A stretch of 64,000 nucleotides of DNA from assembly GCF_039652615.1 (NCBI RefSeq), contig NZ_JBDJAC010000001.1, positions 558,001 through 622,000 on the forward strand, given 5' to 3'. Position 1 is the first letter of the stretch, and every line of letters starts with the position of its first letter. Both the position numbers and the translations under genes were made by a program. Source of the stretch: Fulvimarina sp039652615. Lineage in GTDB: Bacteria; Pseudomonadota; Alphaproteobacteria; Rhizobiales; Rhizobiaceae. Under the pieces are notes generated by a model. The model ran no database searches and was not told the origin of the DNA. It saw nothing but the letters and a program-made list of their open reading frames with translations. Shown here in pieces: positions 55,965-63,228 of the stretch.

Positions 55965-56732
55965 TCATCGCTCCTTGCGATCGGTCGCAAGACCGGACAG
56001 CCGGGCATAGACATCACCCGACGCACCGGATCTGCTCGCTTCGTGCAGGACTCGCCGAAAAGCAGAAAGCGGCACCCAGTCGGTGCGGGCAAAATATTGC
56101 GTCTCTCCGATAACGAGATTGCACTCGTACGCGCCGAGTGCGGCGAGCCGATCGAGGCAGCGCTCGGCAATGTCCATCGCCGCCGGAAGATACTCGAACG
56201 CGACCAGGGGAAGTGGTTGGGAGAGGCCGTCGAGGATGTCGGCTTCGCTGCCTTCTACGTCAATCTTGGTAAAGTCCGGCAGTCCGTGATCCGCGATCAG
56301 CATATCCAGGGTGACTACGGGAACGTCGACTGTCTCGTCCCACGTCACGCGCTCGAAGCCCGCCGCCGAGCCGAGGCGCTCCGGCCAGCCGGAGACCGTT
56401 GTCGATAAGGTCGGATGTCGCCGCGAAATGCTGAGGCTTGCAGAGCCAGAAGCCCGTCCCACCGCCTCGCGGCGCACGGTTATGTCCCGGTCCCGAGCGA
56501 TCCGGTCAAGAATGTTCGCAAAGGCAGGCTGCGGCTCCAGTGCAATGACCGTCGCGCCGGCTTTCGCGAGCGCAAGCGATCGGTTCCCCGCATGGGCACC
56601 GATATCGAAGGCGAGCGATCCGGGACGAACGAGCTGGCGCACGAAGCGGCGCAGCGGAATGACACGCCATGGTTGGCCGTGATAGACAACCAGCGATCTT
56701 AGGAGCCCGAGGCTCGCCACAAGATCTGGCAT
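55965..56732 (-). CDS. FkbM-family methyltransferase
   Basis: 255 residues. FDIGAHAGNRSLALAKAG is the SAM-binding loop, VIALEPQPAFANILDRI continues the Rossmann strand, and FTKIDVEGSEADILDGL is the diagnostic FkbM motif. These usually O-methylate sugars or other hydroxyls in secondary metabolites and glycoconjugates. ATG 56732 overlaps the phosphatidyltransferase stop (TAATG), so it ends a ribA-CDP-transferase-FkbM transcript. The substrate is unknown. Confidence 0.85.
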   Translation of the reverse strand: MPDLVASLGLLRSLVVYHGQPWRVIPLRRFVRQLVRPGSLAFDIGAHAGNRSLALAKAGATVIALEPQPAFANILDRIARDRDITVRREAVGRASGSASLSISRRHPTLSTTVSGWPERLGSAAGFERVTWDETVDVPVVTLDMLIADHGLPDFTKIDVEGSEADILDGLSQPLPLVAFEYLPAAMDIAERCLDRLAALGAYECNLVIGETQYFARTDWVPLSAFRRVLHEASRSGASGDVYARLSGLATDRKER

Positions 56733-57544
56733 TACCACCGCTCGCCGTCAGGACGCGGATATCGTTGAAATTGCGATAGAAGATCGCGGCCGAACGACCA
56801 GACCAGAAAGGCCAGGGCGCCGAGTGCAATTATGTTCGACGCGGGTGGCGCGACGAGGGGCGTTGCGATGAGGCACAGGGCCGATACCTGGATGACGCAC
56901 ACGGCCTTGCGGGCAAAGCTCGGCGAGAGCGTATTCGGAAGCTTCGGCAAAAGCGCGTGGATCGCCAGATAGGCGTATCGCATCGCACCCAGCAGGATCA
57001 CGAACGCCCCGGCCTTGTCCGAGACAAAAGCAAGCCCCGAAAGAAGAAGAATGAGAAGCGCGTCGACTTCCATATCGAAGCGCTCGCCGAAGCGAGACTG
57101 CGTCCCGTTTCGCCTTGCCGCGTAGCCGTCCAGACCATCGAGCAGAAGCGCCAAGGCTGCGATTGCTGCAACCGCCCAGGAAAGCGCGGTTTCGCCTTGA
57201 GAGCCGAGCCGACTGGCTTCGATCAGCGATGCCGCGACGATCGCGGTGAGCGCCGCCCGAAAAACGGTGATCATGTTGGCGAAACCGAAGTGTCGGTGTG
57301 GATGGTTCCGCAACCCGAATGCAGCCAGCGCCACGATGGCCATATAAACCACAAGGGCAACCGTGACGAAGCGCCAATCGGAACCTGTCAAATACATGGC
57401 GACGGGGGCAGCCGCACCAAGCGCAAGGCCGATGATGGAAAAGACGGTCAGTGCCTCCACCAAAAGCGGCCTGACCCTGACATTCAGCCTTCCGATTTCG
57501 TATTGAGTGGTGATTGGCCGATCGGCCAGGCCAGGTTCGCTCAC
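56732..57544 (-). CDS. CDP-alcohol phosphatidyltransferase family protein
   Basis: 270 residues, six likely membrane helices. The catalytic motif DGLDGYAARRNGTQSRFGER continues with FDMEVD and meets the D-x2-DG-x2-AR-x8-G-x3-D-x3-D consensus completely. Such enzymes join a CDP-activated alcohol (often CDP-diacylglycerol) with a hydroxyl acceptor to form a phosphodiester. It starts at GTG 57544 overlapping the ribA stop (GTGA), so the two are translationally coupled. Coupling of a phospholipid enzyme to GTP cyclohydrolase II is unusual. Confidence 0.9.
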   Translation of the reverse strand: MSEPGLADRPITTQYEIGRLNVRVRPLLVEALTVFSIIGLALGAAAPVAMYLTGSDWRFVTVALVVYMAIVALAAFGLRNHPHRHFGFANMITVFRAALTAIVAASLIEASRLGSQGETALSWAVAAIAALALLLDGLDGYAARRNGTQSRFGERFDMEVDALLILLLSGLAFVSDKAGAFVILLGAMRYAYLAIHALLPKLPNTLSPSFARKAVCVIQVSALCLIATPLVAPPASNIIALGALAFLVWSFGRDLLSQFQRYPRPDGERW

Positions 57545-58698
57545 TTGTTCACCAGCGCCGAAGCGATCGCCCCGATGTCAAACGTATGCCCCGCCCGTTC
57601 GGCCTTCGTCGTCAGGTAGCCGCGATTCTCTTCGGTCACAGCGCCGAGAACGGCCGTGCGGCGCGTGACCGAGATGCCTGCCTTTTCGAGGAATGCGGCT
57701 TTGTTCGGATTGTTTGTCAAAAGCTCGACCGAAGCGATACCGAGTGCCCTGAGCATGGCCACCGCTGCACCGTAGCGGCGGGAGTCCGCTCCAAATCCCA
57801 GTGCCGCATCGGCGTCGATCGTGTCGAGGCCATGGGATTGATATCCGTATGCGCGCATCTTTGCGCCGATACCCGTGCCGCGACCCTCCTGGTCGAGATA
57901 GAAAAGAACGCCGCCGCCGCGCATCTCGATAAGGCGAAGCCCCTCCCGGAGCTGATCGCCGCAATCGCATTTCAAAGAGCCGAAGAGATCTCCGGTCAGG
58001 CACGACGAATGAATCCGGATGGGAACGGGGCGCGCGAGGTCAGGATCACCCACGACGATCGCCACCTGATCACGCTGCGACAAGCCGCCACGAAAGACAA
58101 CGAACTCCGCTTTCTTCACATCTCGAAGAGGCACGACCGTCCGTGCGACGATTTCGTAACGGGTTTCGGCGTCTCCTGCTGCCTCGATGTCCTCTATGGC
58201 GATTTCGGCCGCGCCGGCAAAGGTTGCATCATTGGGGTCGATGCGTGCGACGACGAGCGCCGGAAGGAGCAGGGCCAGCCGGGACAGCTCGTTGTATGCG
58301 TTGAGAAAGGACGGTGCATCCGACCAGTCCTTCGGCTGCGGACTGTTGAGCTCGTAGCCCAGCGCGCAGGCTTCCTCGTAGGACATCTCTTTCAGTGGGA
58401 CGAGGGCGCCATCGGGGGCATCCAATGCCAATGCTTCAGAGCGCTCAGGAGTCAGAAAAAGCGAATGGGCTTCGTCAGTGGCCGCCGCGAAGCGCCCGAA
58501 ATCGTGAGCGGTAGCGGTGTCGAGTGCGATGGCGACATAGGTTTCGTCGGCGTGGAGGATCACGGGACGACCAAACCGCAGTTCGGCTGCCGCAACTTCG
58601 CAATCGCGTCTCGCGGTATCGGACGGATCGAGGAAGCTCGGTGTATCTCCAGTCTTGGTCTCGACTGTCTTCAACATAGGTGCAGAGTCCGCATTCAT
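57541..58698 (-). CDS. ribA: GTP cyclohydrolase II with N-terminal extension
   Basis: 385 residues from ATG 58698 (ATG 58677 also possible). The C-terminal GCHII domain (about 180-365) has the zinc cysteines C233, C244 and C246 in SSCLTGDLFGSLKCDCGDQL and the active-site DQEGRGTGIG (270-278), where most RibA have EGRGIGL. Product is 2,5-diamino-6-ribosylaminopyrimidinone phosphate plus formate. The N-terminal 170 residues (GRPVILHADETYVAIALD; LFLTPERSEALAL) faintly recall DHBP synthase but lack its acidic DDExRENEGD loop. It is coupled with the CDP-alcohol transferase rather than with other riboflavin genes, so it may serve a specialised pathway. Confidence 0.9.
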   Translation of the reverse strand: MNADSAPMLKTVETKTGDTPSFLDPSDTARRDCEVAAAELRFGRPVILHADETYVAIALDTATAHDFGRFAAATDEAHSLFLTPERSEALALDAPDGALVPLKEMSYEEACALGYELNSPQPKDWSDAPSFLNAYNELSRLALLLPALVVARIDPNDATFAGAAEIAIEDIEAAGDAETRYEIVARTVVPLRDVKKAEFVVFRGGLSQRDQVAIVVGDPDLARPVPIRIHSSCLTGDLFGSLKCDCGDQLREGLRLIEMRGGGVLFYLDQEGRGTGIGAKMRAYGYQSHGLDTIDADAALGFGADSRRYGAAVAMLRALGIASVELLTNNPNKAAFLEKAGISVTRRTAVLGAVTEENRGYLTTKAERAGHTFDIGAIASALVNK

Positions 58699-58727
58699 CC
58701 GATTGTCACAGACTCGTTCAGGTAGGG

Positions 58728-58786
58728 GTGTCGGTGTGCTTTGACAAATGCGACACTCTGCGACACCTGCAACAGGTCGGGTGTCC
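58728..58786. promoter_or_regulatory. Divergent promoter with repeated CGACAC operator-like sites
   Basis: TGCGACAC occurs twice exactly 10 bases apart (58749-58756, 58759-58766). The inverse GTGTCG is at 58728-58733 and GTGTCC at 58781-58786. A TTGACA (58741-58746) lies beside them. The one-helical-turn spacing in the gap shared by ribA and the dehydrogenase operon suggests a common regulator, not identified. Confidence 0.5.
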
Positions 58787-58878
58787 TGAGGGTTTTGCTT
58801 TCTATATCGGGTCCTACCAAGGAACTGTGAGCAGACCCCCAGGTCTTGCAAACCCCAAAGATCCCGGAAGATTTATTC

Positions 58879-59853
58879 GTGCCAGATCATCTCTCGTCGA
58901 ACGCCCTATGGCTTGAAGCAAGGGACGAGGCTCGCCTCCGCAAGGAGACGCTTCCTCCACTATCGGAAGGAGAAGCCCTTGTCGTTTCGCATTTCGGCGC
59001 GATCAGCCGCGGTACGGAGCGTCTGGTCAGTGCGGGTGAAGTGCCGCCCAGCGAATTCGGTCGAATGCGCGCGCCCTTCCAATCGGGAGATTTTCCGTTC
59101 CCGGTCAGCTACGGCTACAGCGTCGCCGGGGTCGTTGAAAGTGGGCCTGACGGATGGTCTGGATCGCGGATCTTTTGCCTTCATCCCCATCAGGATCAAT
59201 TTGTCGTGCCCGTCGAGGCCCTGCGGCCGATTCCCGACGACGTGCCGATGGAGCGGGCTGTTCTCGCCGCAAACATGGAAACGGCGATCAACATCGTCTG
59301 GGACGGAAACGTTCAGCCGGGAGACCGGGTCGCGATCGTCGGTGCCGGTGTCGTCGGGCTTCTGGCAGCCTTTGTCGCGGCCGCAATTCCCGGCACACTG
59401 ACCTATCTTATCGACCACGATCCGGCGAAGGCGGATGTCGCCAAGGCTCTGGGTCTCATCTTTTCGGGTCCGGAAGACGCGCCGGAAGACTGCGATGTCG
59501 TCATCCACGCGACTGGCTCGGACGGCGGATTGACGACGGCCATCGGCGCGGCGGGTTTTGAGGGACGGATCGTCGAAGCGAGCTGGTACGGCACCCGCAC
59601 GGCAACCGTCCCGCTCGGGGCGGCCTTTCATTCGCGCCGCCTTCAGATCGTCAGCAGTCAGGTCGGACAGGTATCTCCTTCCCATCGCGCCCGGTGGACG
59701 CACGCCCGGAGGCTCGATCTTGCGCTATCGCTTCTGGAAGACGTGCGTCTCGATGTCCTGATTTCCGGCGAAACGCCTTTCGCTGAGCTGGCAGACACCT
59801 ATCTCGACATCCTGAATGATCGGCAGGTTCTTTGCCATCGTATCCGCTACTGA
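58879..59853 (+). CDS. MDR-family zinc-type dehydrogenase
   Basis: 324 residues from GTG 58879 (GGAAG eight bases upstream); a TTG at 58846 is also open. GAISRGTERLVSAGEVP and FPVSYGYSVAGVVESGP form the GroES-like part; VAIVGAGVVGLLAAFVA is the cofactor fold. Canonical zinc-binding GHE and the structural four-Cys lobe are not seen, so it may not need zinc. It reminds me of BchC-like and other biosynthetic dehydrogenases. It leads a four-gene operon with a PTPS-like gene, GT4 and methyltransferase, where it could reduce or oxidise a pathway intermediate. Confidence 0.83.
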   Translation: MPDHLSSNALWLEARDEARLRKETLPPLSEGEALVVSHFGAISRGTERLVSAGEVPPSEFGRMRAPFQSGDFPFPVSYGYSVAGVVESGPDGWSGSRIFCLHPHQDQFVVPVEALRPIPDDVPMERAVLAANMETAINIVWDGNVQPGDRVAIVGAGVVGLLAAFVAAAIPGTLTYLIDHDPAKADVAKALGLIFSGPEDAPEDCDVVIHATGSDGGLTTAIGAAGFEGRIVEASWYGTRTATVPLGAAFHSRRLQIVSSQVGQVSPSHRARWTHARRLDLALSLLEDVRLDVLISGETPFAELADTYLDILNDRQVLCHRIRY

Positions 59854-59868
59854 GAAAGAAGACGCACC

Positions 59869-60267
59869 ATGTTCGCTGTCGAAGTGACCGACCACATCAT
59901 GATTGCCCATTCTCTGCCTCGGCCGGTATTCGGCCCGGCGCAGGGCATGCACGGCGCGACATTCACCGTGGACGCCGCCTTCTTCACTGAGGATCTCGAT
60001 GACGACGGTCTGGCCGTCGATATCGGGGCGGCCAGCGATATTCTCAGCAAAGTCCTGAAGCCGCTGAACTATCAGAACCTCGACGAGATCGCCGAATTCA
60101 AGGGCAAGGTGACGACGACCGAATTCCTTGCCCGGCATATTTTCTCTATGATTGCCGAAGCGATCTCGGCAGGCCGTATGGGCGATGCCGGCGGCCGGGT
60201 CTCGAAGCTTCGGGTCCGCTTGCACGAATCCCAGGTTGCCCGTGCATGGTATGAGGCCGCTCTTTGA
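59869..60267 (+). CDS. PTPS/QueD-like protein with altered active site
   Basis: 132 residues with the fold of 6-pyruvoyl-tetrahydropterin/6-carboxytetrahydropterin synthases: FAVEVTDHIMIAHSLP, GPAQGMHGATFTVDAAFF, VDIGAASDILSKVLKPLNYQ, TTEFLARHIFSMI and RVRLHESQVARAWYE. The substrate-holding Glu (HES) is kept. The zinc motif HGH reads HGA, the catalytic Cys before it is absent, and LDH reads LNY. Standard PTPS or QueD chemistry is therefore doubtful; binding or a different reaction on a pteridine-like molecule is possible. It starts 16 bases after the dehydrogenase. Confidence 0.85.
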   Translation: MFAVEVTDHIMIAHSLPRPVFGPAQGMHGATFTVDAAFFTEDLDDDGLAVDIGAASDILSKVLKPLNYQNLDEIAEFKGKVTTTEFLARHIFSMIAEAISAGRMGDAGGRVSKLRVRLHESQVARAWYEAAL

Positions 60268-61310
60268 CCCGAACGGTCATCTTCGCGATCCCCGGCGATT
60301 TAGAGACGCGAACCGGCGGCTACGGCTATGATCGTCGGCTGCTCGCAGAACTGGAAGCCCTTGGCTGGACGGTCCGCCATTTGGAGCTGCCGGCGGGCTT
60401 TCCCCACCCCTCGGAAGACGAGATCGCCGCGGCGACACGGCTTTTCGGGGATATCGAGGACGGTTCGACCGTGCTTGTCGATGGGATGGCCTACAGCGTG
60501 TTACCGGCGCTGTTCGAGGCAGAAGCCAAGCGGCTGGACGTTGTTGCGCTTATCCATCATCCGTTGTCGCTCGAAACCGGACTGAGCGTGGAGCGAGCCG
60601 AAACGCTTGCGGAAGAAGAGCGGCAAGCACTTCGCTTTGCACGCAGCATCATCGTCACGAGCCCGGAAACGGCCCGCATCCTGAGGCGCGATTTCGGCGT
60701 TGCCTCCGATCAGATCACCGTCGCGCTGCCGGGAACCGACAAGCAGCCAATACGATCGCGCCAAGCCGATGTGCCGGCTATTCTTTCGGTCGGAACCCTG
60801 ATCCCGCGCAAGGGCCATGATATTCTGATCGAAGCGCTTTGCAGCCTGAAGGAACTCTCCTGGACGTGCCGGATCATCGGTGGTGGTGATAGCGACCCGG
60901 CCCATGCGGCCGAACTGAAAGTGAAGATCTCTAGGGCCGGGCTGGACGATCGGATCGTATTGGCTGGTTCCGTGGACGGGCTGGAGAACGAATACGCCTC
61001 AGCGGACATCTTTGCCCTCGCCACCCTTTACGAGGGCTATGGGATGGTCTTCGCCGAAGCGCTTTCCCATGGGCTGCCGATCGTCGGAACGACGGGCGGG
61101 GCCGTGCCCGACGTTGTTCCGCAAAGCGCAGGCCTCCTGGTCGAGCCCGGCGACGCCGCTGCTCTGGCGGTTGCGCTTCGCAGGACGATCGGAGACCCGG
61201 AGCTCAGAGCCGATTTATCTGCCGGCGCAAGAATGGCCGCCGAGGCTCTACCTGAGTGGCGCGATTCAGCCCTCGTCGTCGATGAGGTTCTGCGGGAGGG
61301 GGGGCAATGA
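60264..61310 (+). CDS. Family 4 glycosyltransferase of the pterin-like cluster
   Basis: 348 residues, GT-B fold. TRTGGYGYDRRLLAELEALG opens the acceptor domain; SVGTLIPRKGHDILIEAL and LATLYEGYGMVFAEALSHGL hold the donor site with the E-x7-E pair. It begins at TTG overlapping the PTPS-like stop (TTGA) and its stop overlaps the methyltransferase start (ATGA), so all are coupled. Such close coupling with a PTPS-like protein suggests glycosylation of a pteridine-related acceptor, as in cyanobacterial pterin glucosides; this is inference. Confidence 0.87.
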   Translation: MTRTVIFAIPGDLETRTGGYGYDRRLLAELEALGWTVRHLELPAGFPHPSEDEIAAATRLFGDIEDGSTVLVDGMAYSVLPALFEAEAKRLDVVALIHHPLSLETGLSVERAETLAEEERQALRFARSIIVTSPETARILRRDFGVASDQITVALPGTDKQPIRSRQADVPAILSVGTLIPRKGHDILIEALCSLKELSWTCRIIGGGDSDPAHAAELKVKISRAGLDDRIVLAGSVDGLENEYASADIFALATLYEGYGMVFAEALSHGLPIVGTTGGAVPDVVPQSAGLLVEPGDAAALAVALRRTIGDPELRADLSAGARMAAEALPEWRDSALVVDEVLREGGQ

Positions 61311-62098
61311 GTGGTTTCGAAGCCGATTGGCTGACCCTTCGCGAACCGGCTGATCGCCGGGCCCGCGACGCCGGTCTCCTGACCTCTGCCGCCGATCACC
61401 TTCAGGGCGCATCCTGTCCAGTCGTCGATCTCGGTTGCGGCACCGGGTCGACGTTCCGCGCTCTCGATCCCGTCGCAGCGGTGGGACGCCAATGGGTGTT
61501 CGTCGACGATGATCCGGTCCTTTTGGAGCGAGCACGAGCGGCTCTGCCCGAAGCCGCATTGGACCGCGTGACAATGCTGAAAGCCAATCTGGCAGATCCG
61601 GTCGATGAACTTTTTGCGAGTGCTGGGCTCGTCACGGCCTCGGCGCTCTTCGATCTCGTCTCCGCCGACTATATTGCGGAACTGGCAAAGGCTCTGCGCC
61701 GGAACGCGGTCGGCCTCTATGCGGCGCTCACCGTCGACGGACGGATCGTCTGGGAAAAACCGCACGCGCTGGACGACGTGATCGCGGCAGCCTTCGCGCG
61801 AGACCAGAAAAAGGACAAGGGCTTTGGAAGGGGCCTCGGCGGCGATGCGGCCGGGGTGCTTGAGAACGCCCTGCGGGCAGAAGGCTTCACCGTTCGCGCG
61901 GCGGGCAGCGACTGGGTTCTCGGCTCCGATGATGCCGATCTACAGAATGCCTTCCATGCCGGTTTTGCGGAAACCGCGCGAGGGCAAATCTCAAATCACG
62001 ACATCGAAGAATGGCTCTCGTTCCGGGCCGAGGCGGCTCGCGAGGGTGCGGCCCTGCGAGTCGGACATCGCGATTGTCTTGCGATCCCTGCCCACTGA
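61307..62098 (+). CDS. Class I SAM-dependent methyltransferase of the pterin-like cluster
   Basis: 263 residues. CPVVDLGCGTGSTFRAL is the SAM-binding motif, WVFVDDDPVLLERARAAL carries the acidic residue for the ribose, and VSADYIAELAKALRRNAVG continues the fold. The C-terminus (about 170-263) is helical and may bind substrate (GRGLGGDAAGVLENALRAEG). Translation is coupled to the glycosyltransferase gene. The substrate is unknown; methylation of the glycosylated product is the simplest reading. It is the last gene of the plus-strand operon. Confidence 0.85.
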   Translation: MSGFEADWLTLREPADRRARDAGLLTSAADHLQGASCPVVDLGCGTGSTFRALDPVAAVGRQWVFVDDDPVLLERARAALPEAALDRVTMLKANLADPVDELFASAGLVTASALFDLVSADYIAELAKALRRNAVGLYAALTVDGRIVWEKPHALDDVIAAAFARDQKKDKGFGRGLGGDAAGVLENALRAEGFTVRAAGSDWVLGSDDADLQNAFHAGFAETARGQISNHDIEEWLSFRAEAAREGAALRVGHRDCLAIPAH

Positions 62099-62110
62099 AC
62101 AGCGCGAAAC

Positions 62111-62674
62111 CTACGTCATCCGGTAAAGAGTCGCGTCTCTCTTGAGAATGTGGTGCTGCAGGATGCCGCCCATATGCAAAAGGAAGAGAACGAGAATCGT
62201 GTAACCGAGCGTGACATGCACGGTCATGAAGATATTCGCGAGCGCGTTGTCCTTGCCGATCGGGGATGGGATCGGGATCACGCCGAAGAGGCTGAGCGGA
62301 AACCCGAATGCATTGGTTGCGAGGAAGCCGAAGATCGGCATGGCGATCAGGGCAATGTAGAGCAGCACATGCACGGTATCGGCGAGCCGCTTCTGCCAGA
62401 GTTCCATTGGCGGGTGAGCCGGTGCCCCGCGAACGAGCCGGACCGCGAGACGGGCGAGCATGATCCACAGGATCAGAAAACCGAACGACTCGTGGAGCAT
62501 GTAAAATGTCATCTTTTCATCTTGAGCGATGAACTTGATGACCATGCCGAGAGGCCAGACTGCCAGGACCATCAGCGCGACGACCCAGTGGAAAATCCTC
62601 GAAATGGGTGCATAGCGCGCCGTCTGAGGCAGGCCCTCCGCGACACCGTTCTCGTTGTAGATCCCGTGGTCCAT
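62111..62674 (-). CDS. Cytochrome b561
   Basis: 187 residues from ATG 62674 (MDHGIYNENG); a frame extending to 62818 lacks a ribosome binding site. Four membrane helices with haem-ligand His candidates in ISRIFHWVVALMVLAVWP, YMLHESFGFLILW, TVHVLLYIALIAMP and FMTVHVTLGYTILVLFLLH. Such proteins pass electrons between quinol or superoxide and periplasmic partners. It converges with the methyltransferase, 12 bases apart, and is probably unrelated to that operon. Confidence 0.9.
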   Translation of the reverse strand: MDHGIYNENGVAEGLPQTARYAPISRIFHWVVALMVLAVWPLGMVIKFIAQDEKMTFYMLHESFGFLILWIMLARLAVRLVRGAPAHPPMELWQKRLADTVHVLLYIALIAMPIFGFLATNAFGFPLSLFGVIPIPSPIGKDNALANIFMTVHVTLGYTILVLFLLHMGGILQHHILKRDATLYRMT

Positions 62675-63228
62675 GCGTCTCTGGTCCCGTAAAAGCATTT
62701 GGCTTGGCAAGTCTTTGTGCCTGCAAGGCGCTGCGTCAACCCGGACAAAGCAGCGCCATGTCCGACGGAACGTGAAGGCAAGGGGACAGCACACGTAAAC
62801 AAAATGACCTGATACCAAGGCGGAAAATTTTGAGGCCGCACTCTCTGGATTTTTACCGAGGGAGGAAAGCCGTTCCGATAGCCATTGGAAATTCTATGAG
62901 CGGCCAAGCTCGGAAACAGCAGTTCTTTTCGGCCGGACAGGCTTTCAGCCGGCTCGATAATCCCGCGCTTGGTACCGGCATGGCTTCATTGTTCACGTCT
63001 TGCCCACCAATCTCAAAGGTGGCGCGCTGCCCATCTTTCACGCTACGCTTGCCAAAATGCCCTCCGGGGCGGCCCGGTGCTCAAGGAAATCCGGTTGGAA
63101 TGTAAAAGTTCGATCATGCGCTGAGATGTGTATTCAGCAAGCAGGAATTTACGCGCGTAAAGTTGCGTGCGAATAATCGCGTCTATCTGGTATATGGGAT
63201 TCGGCAGGATACGAACGCAGAGCGAGCG
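62675..63228. other. Intergenic region before the LacI-family gene
   Basis: No supported gene; the plus-strand frame 62830-63105 has no family features or good ribosome binding site. It should contain the cytochrome promoter (minus) and the regulator promoter (plus), and it holds the palindrome at 63148. Confidence 0.5.
63148..63161. promoter_or_regulatory. Perfect 14-bp palindrome, likely LacI-type operator
   Basis: TTTACGCGCGTAAA is its own reverse complement, with a central CG as in LacI/GalR-family operators. It lies 68 bases before the regulator start, so autoregulation is likely. Confidence 0.55.

Noticed and set aside
57514..58725. 403-codon plus-strand frame opposite ribA
   Set aside because: Antisense of a gene with clear zinc-binding motif.
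62830..63105. 91-codon frame before the LacI gene
   Set aside because: No family features; Pro/Gly/Ser-rich end like noncoding DNA.
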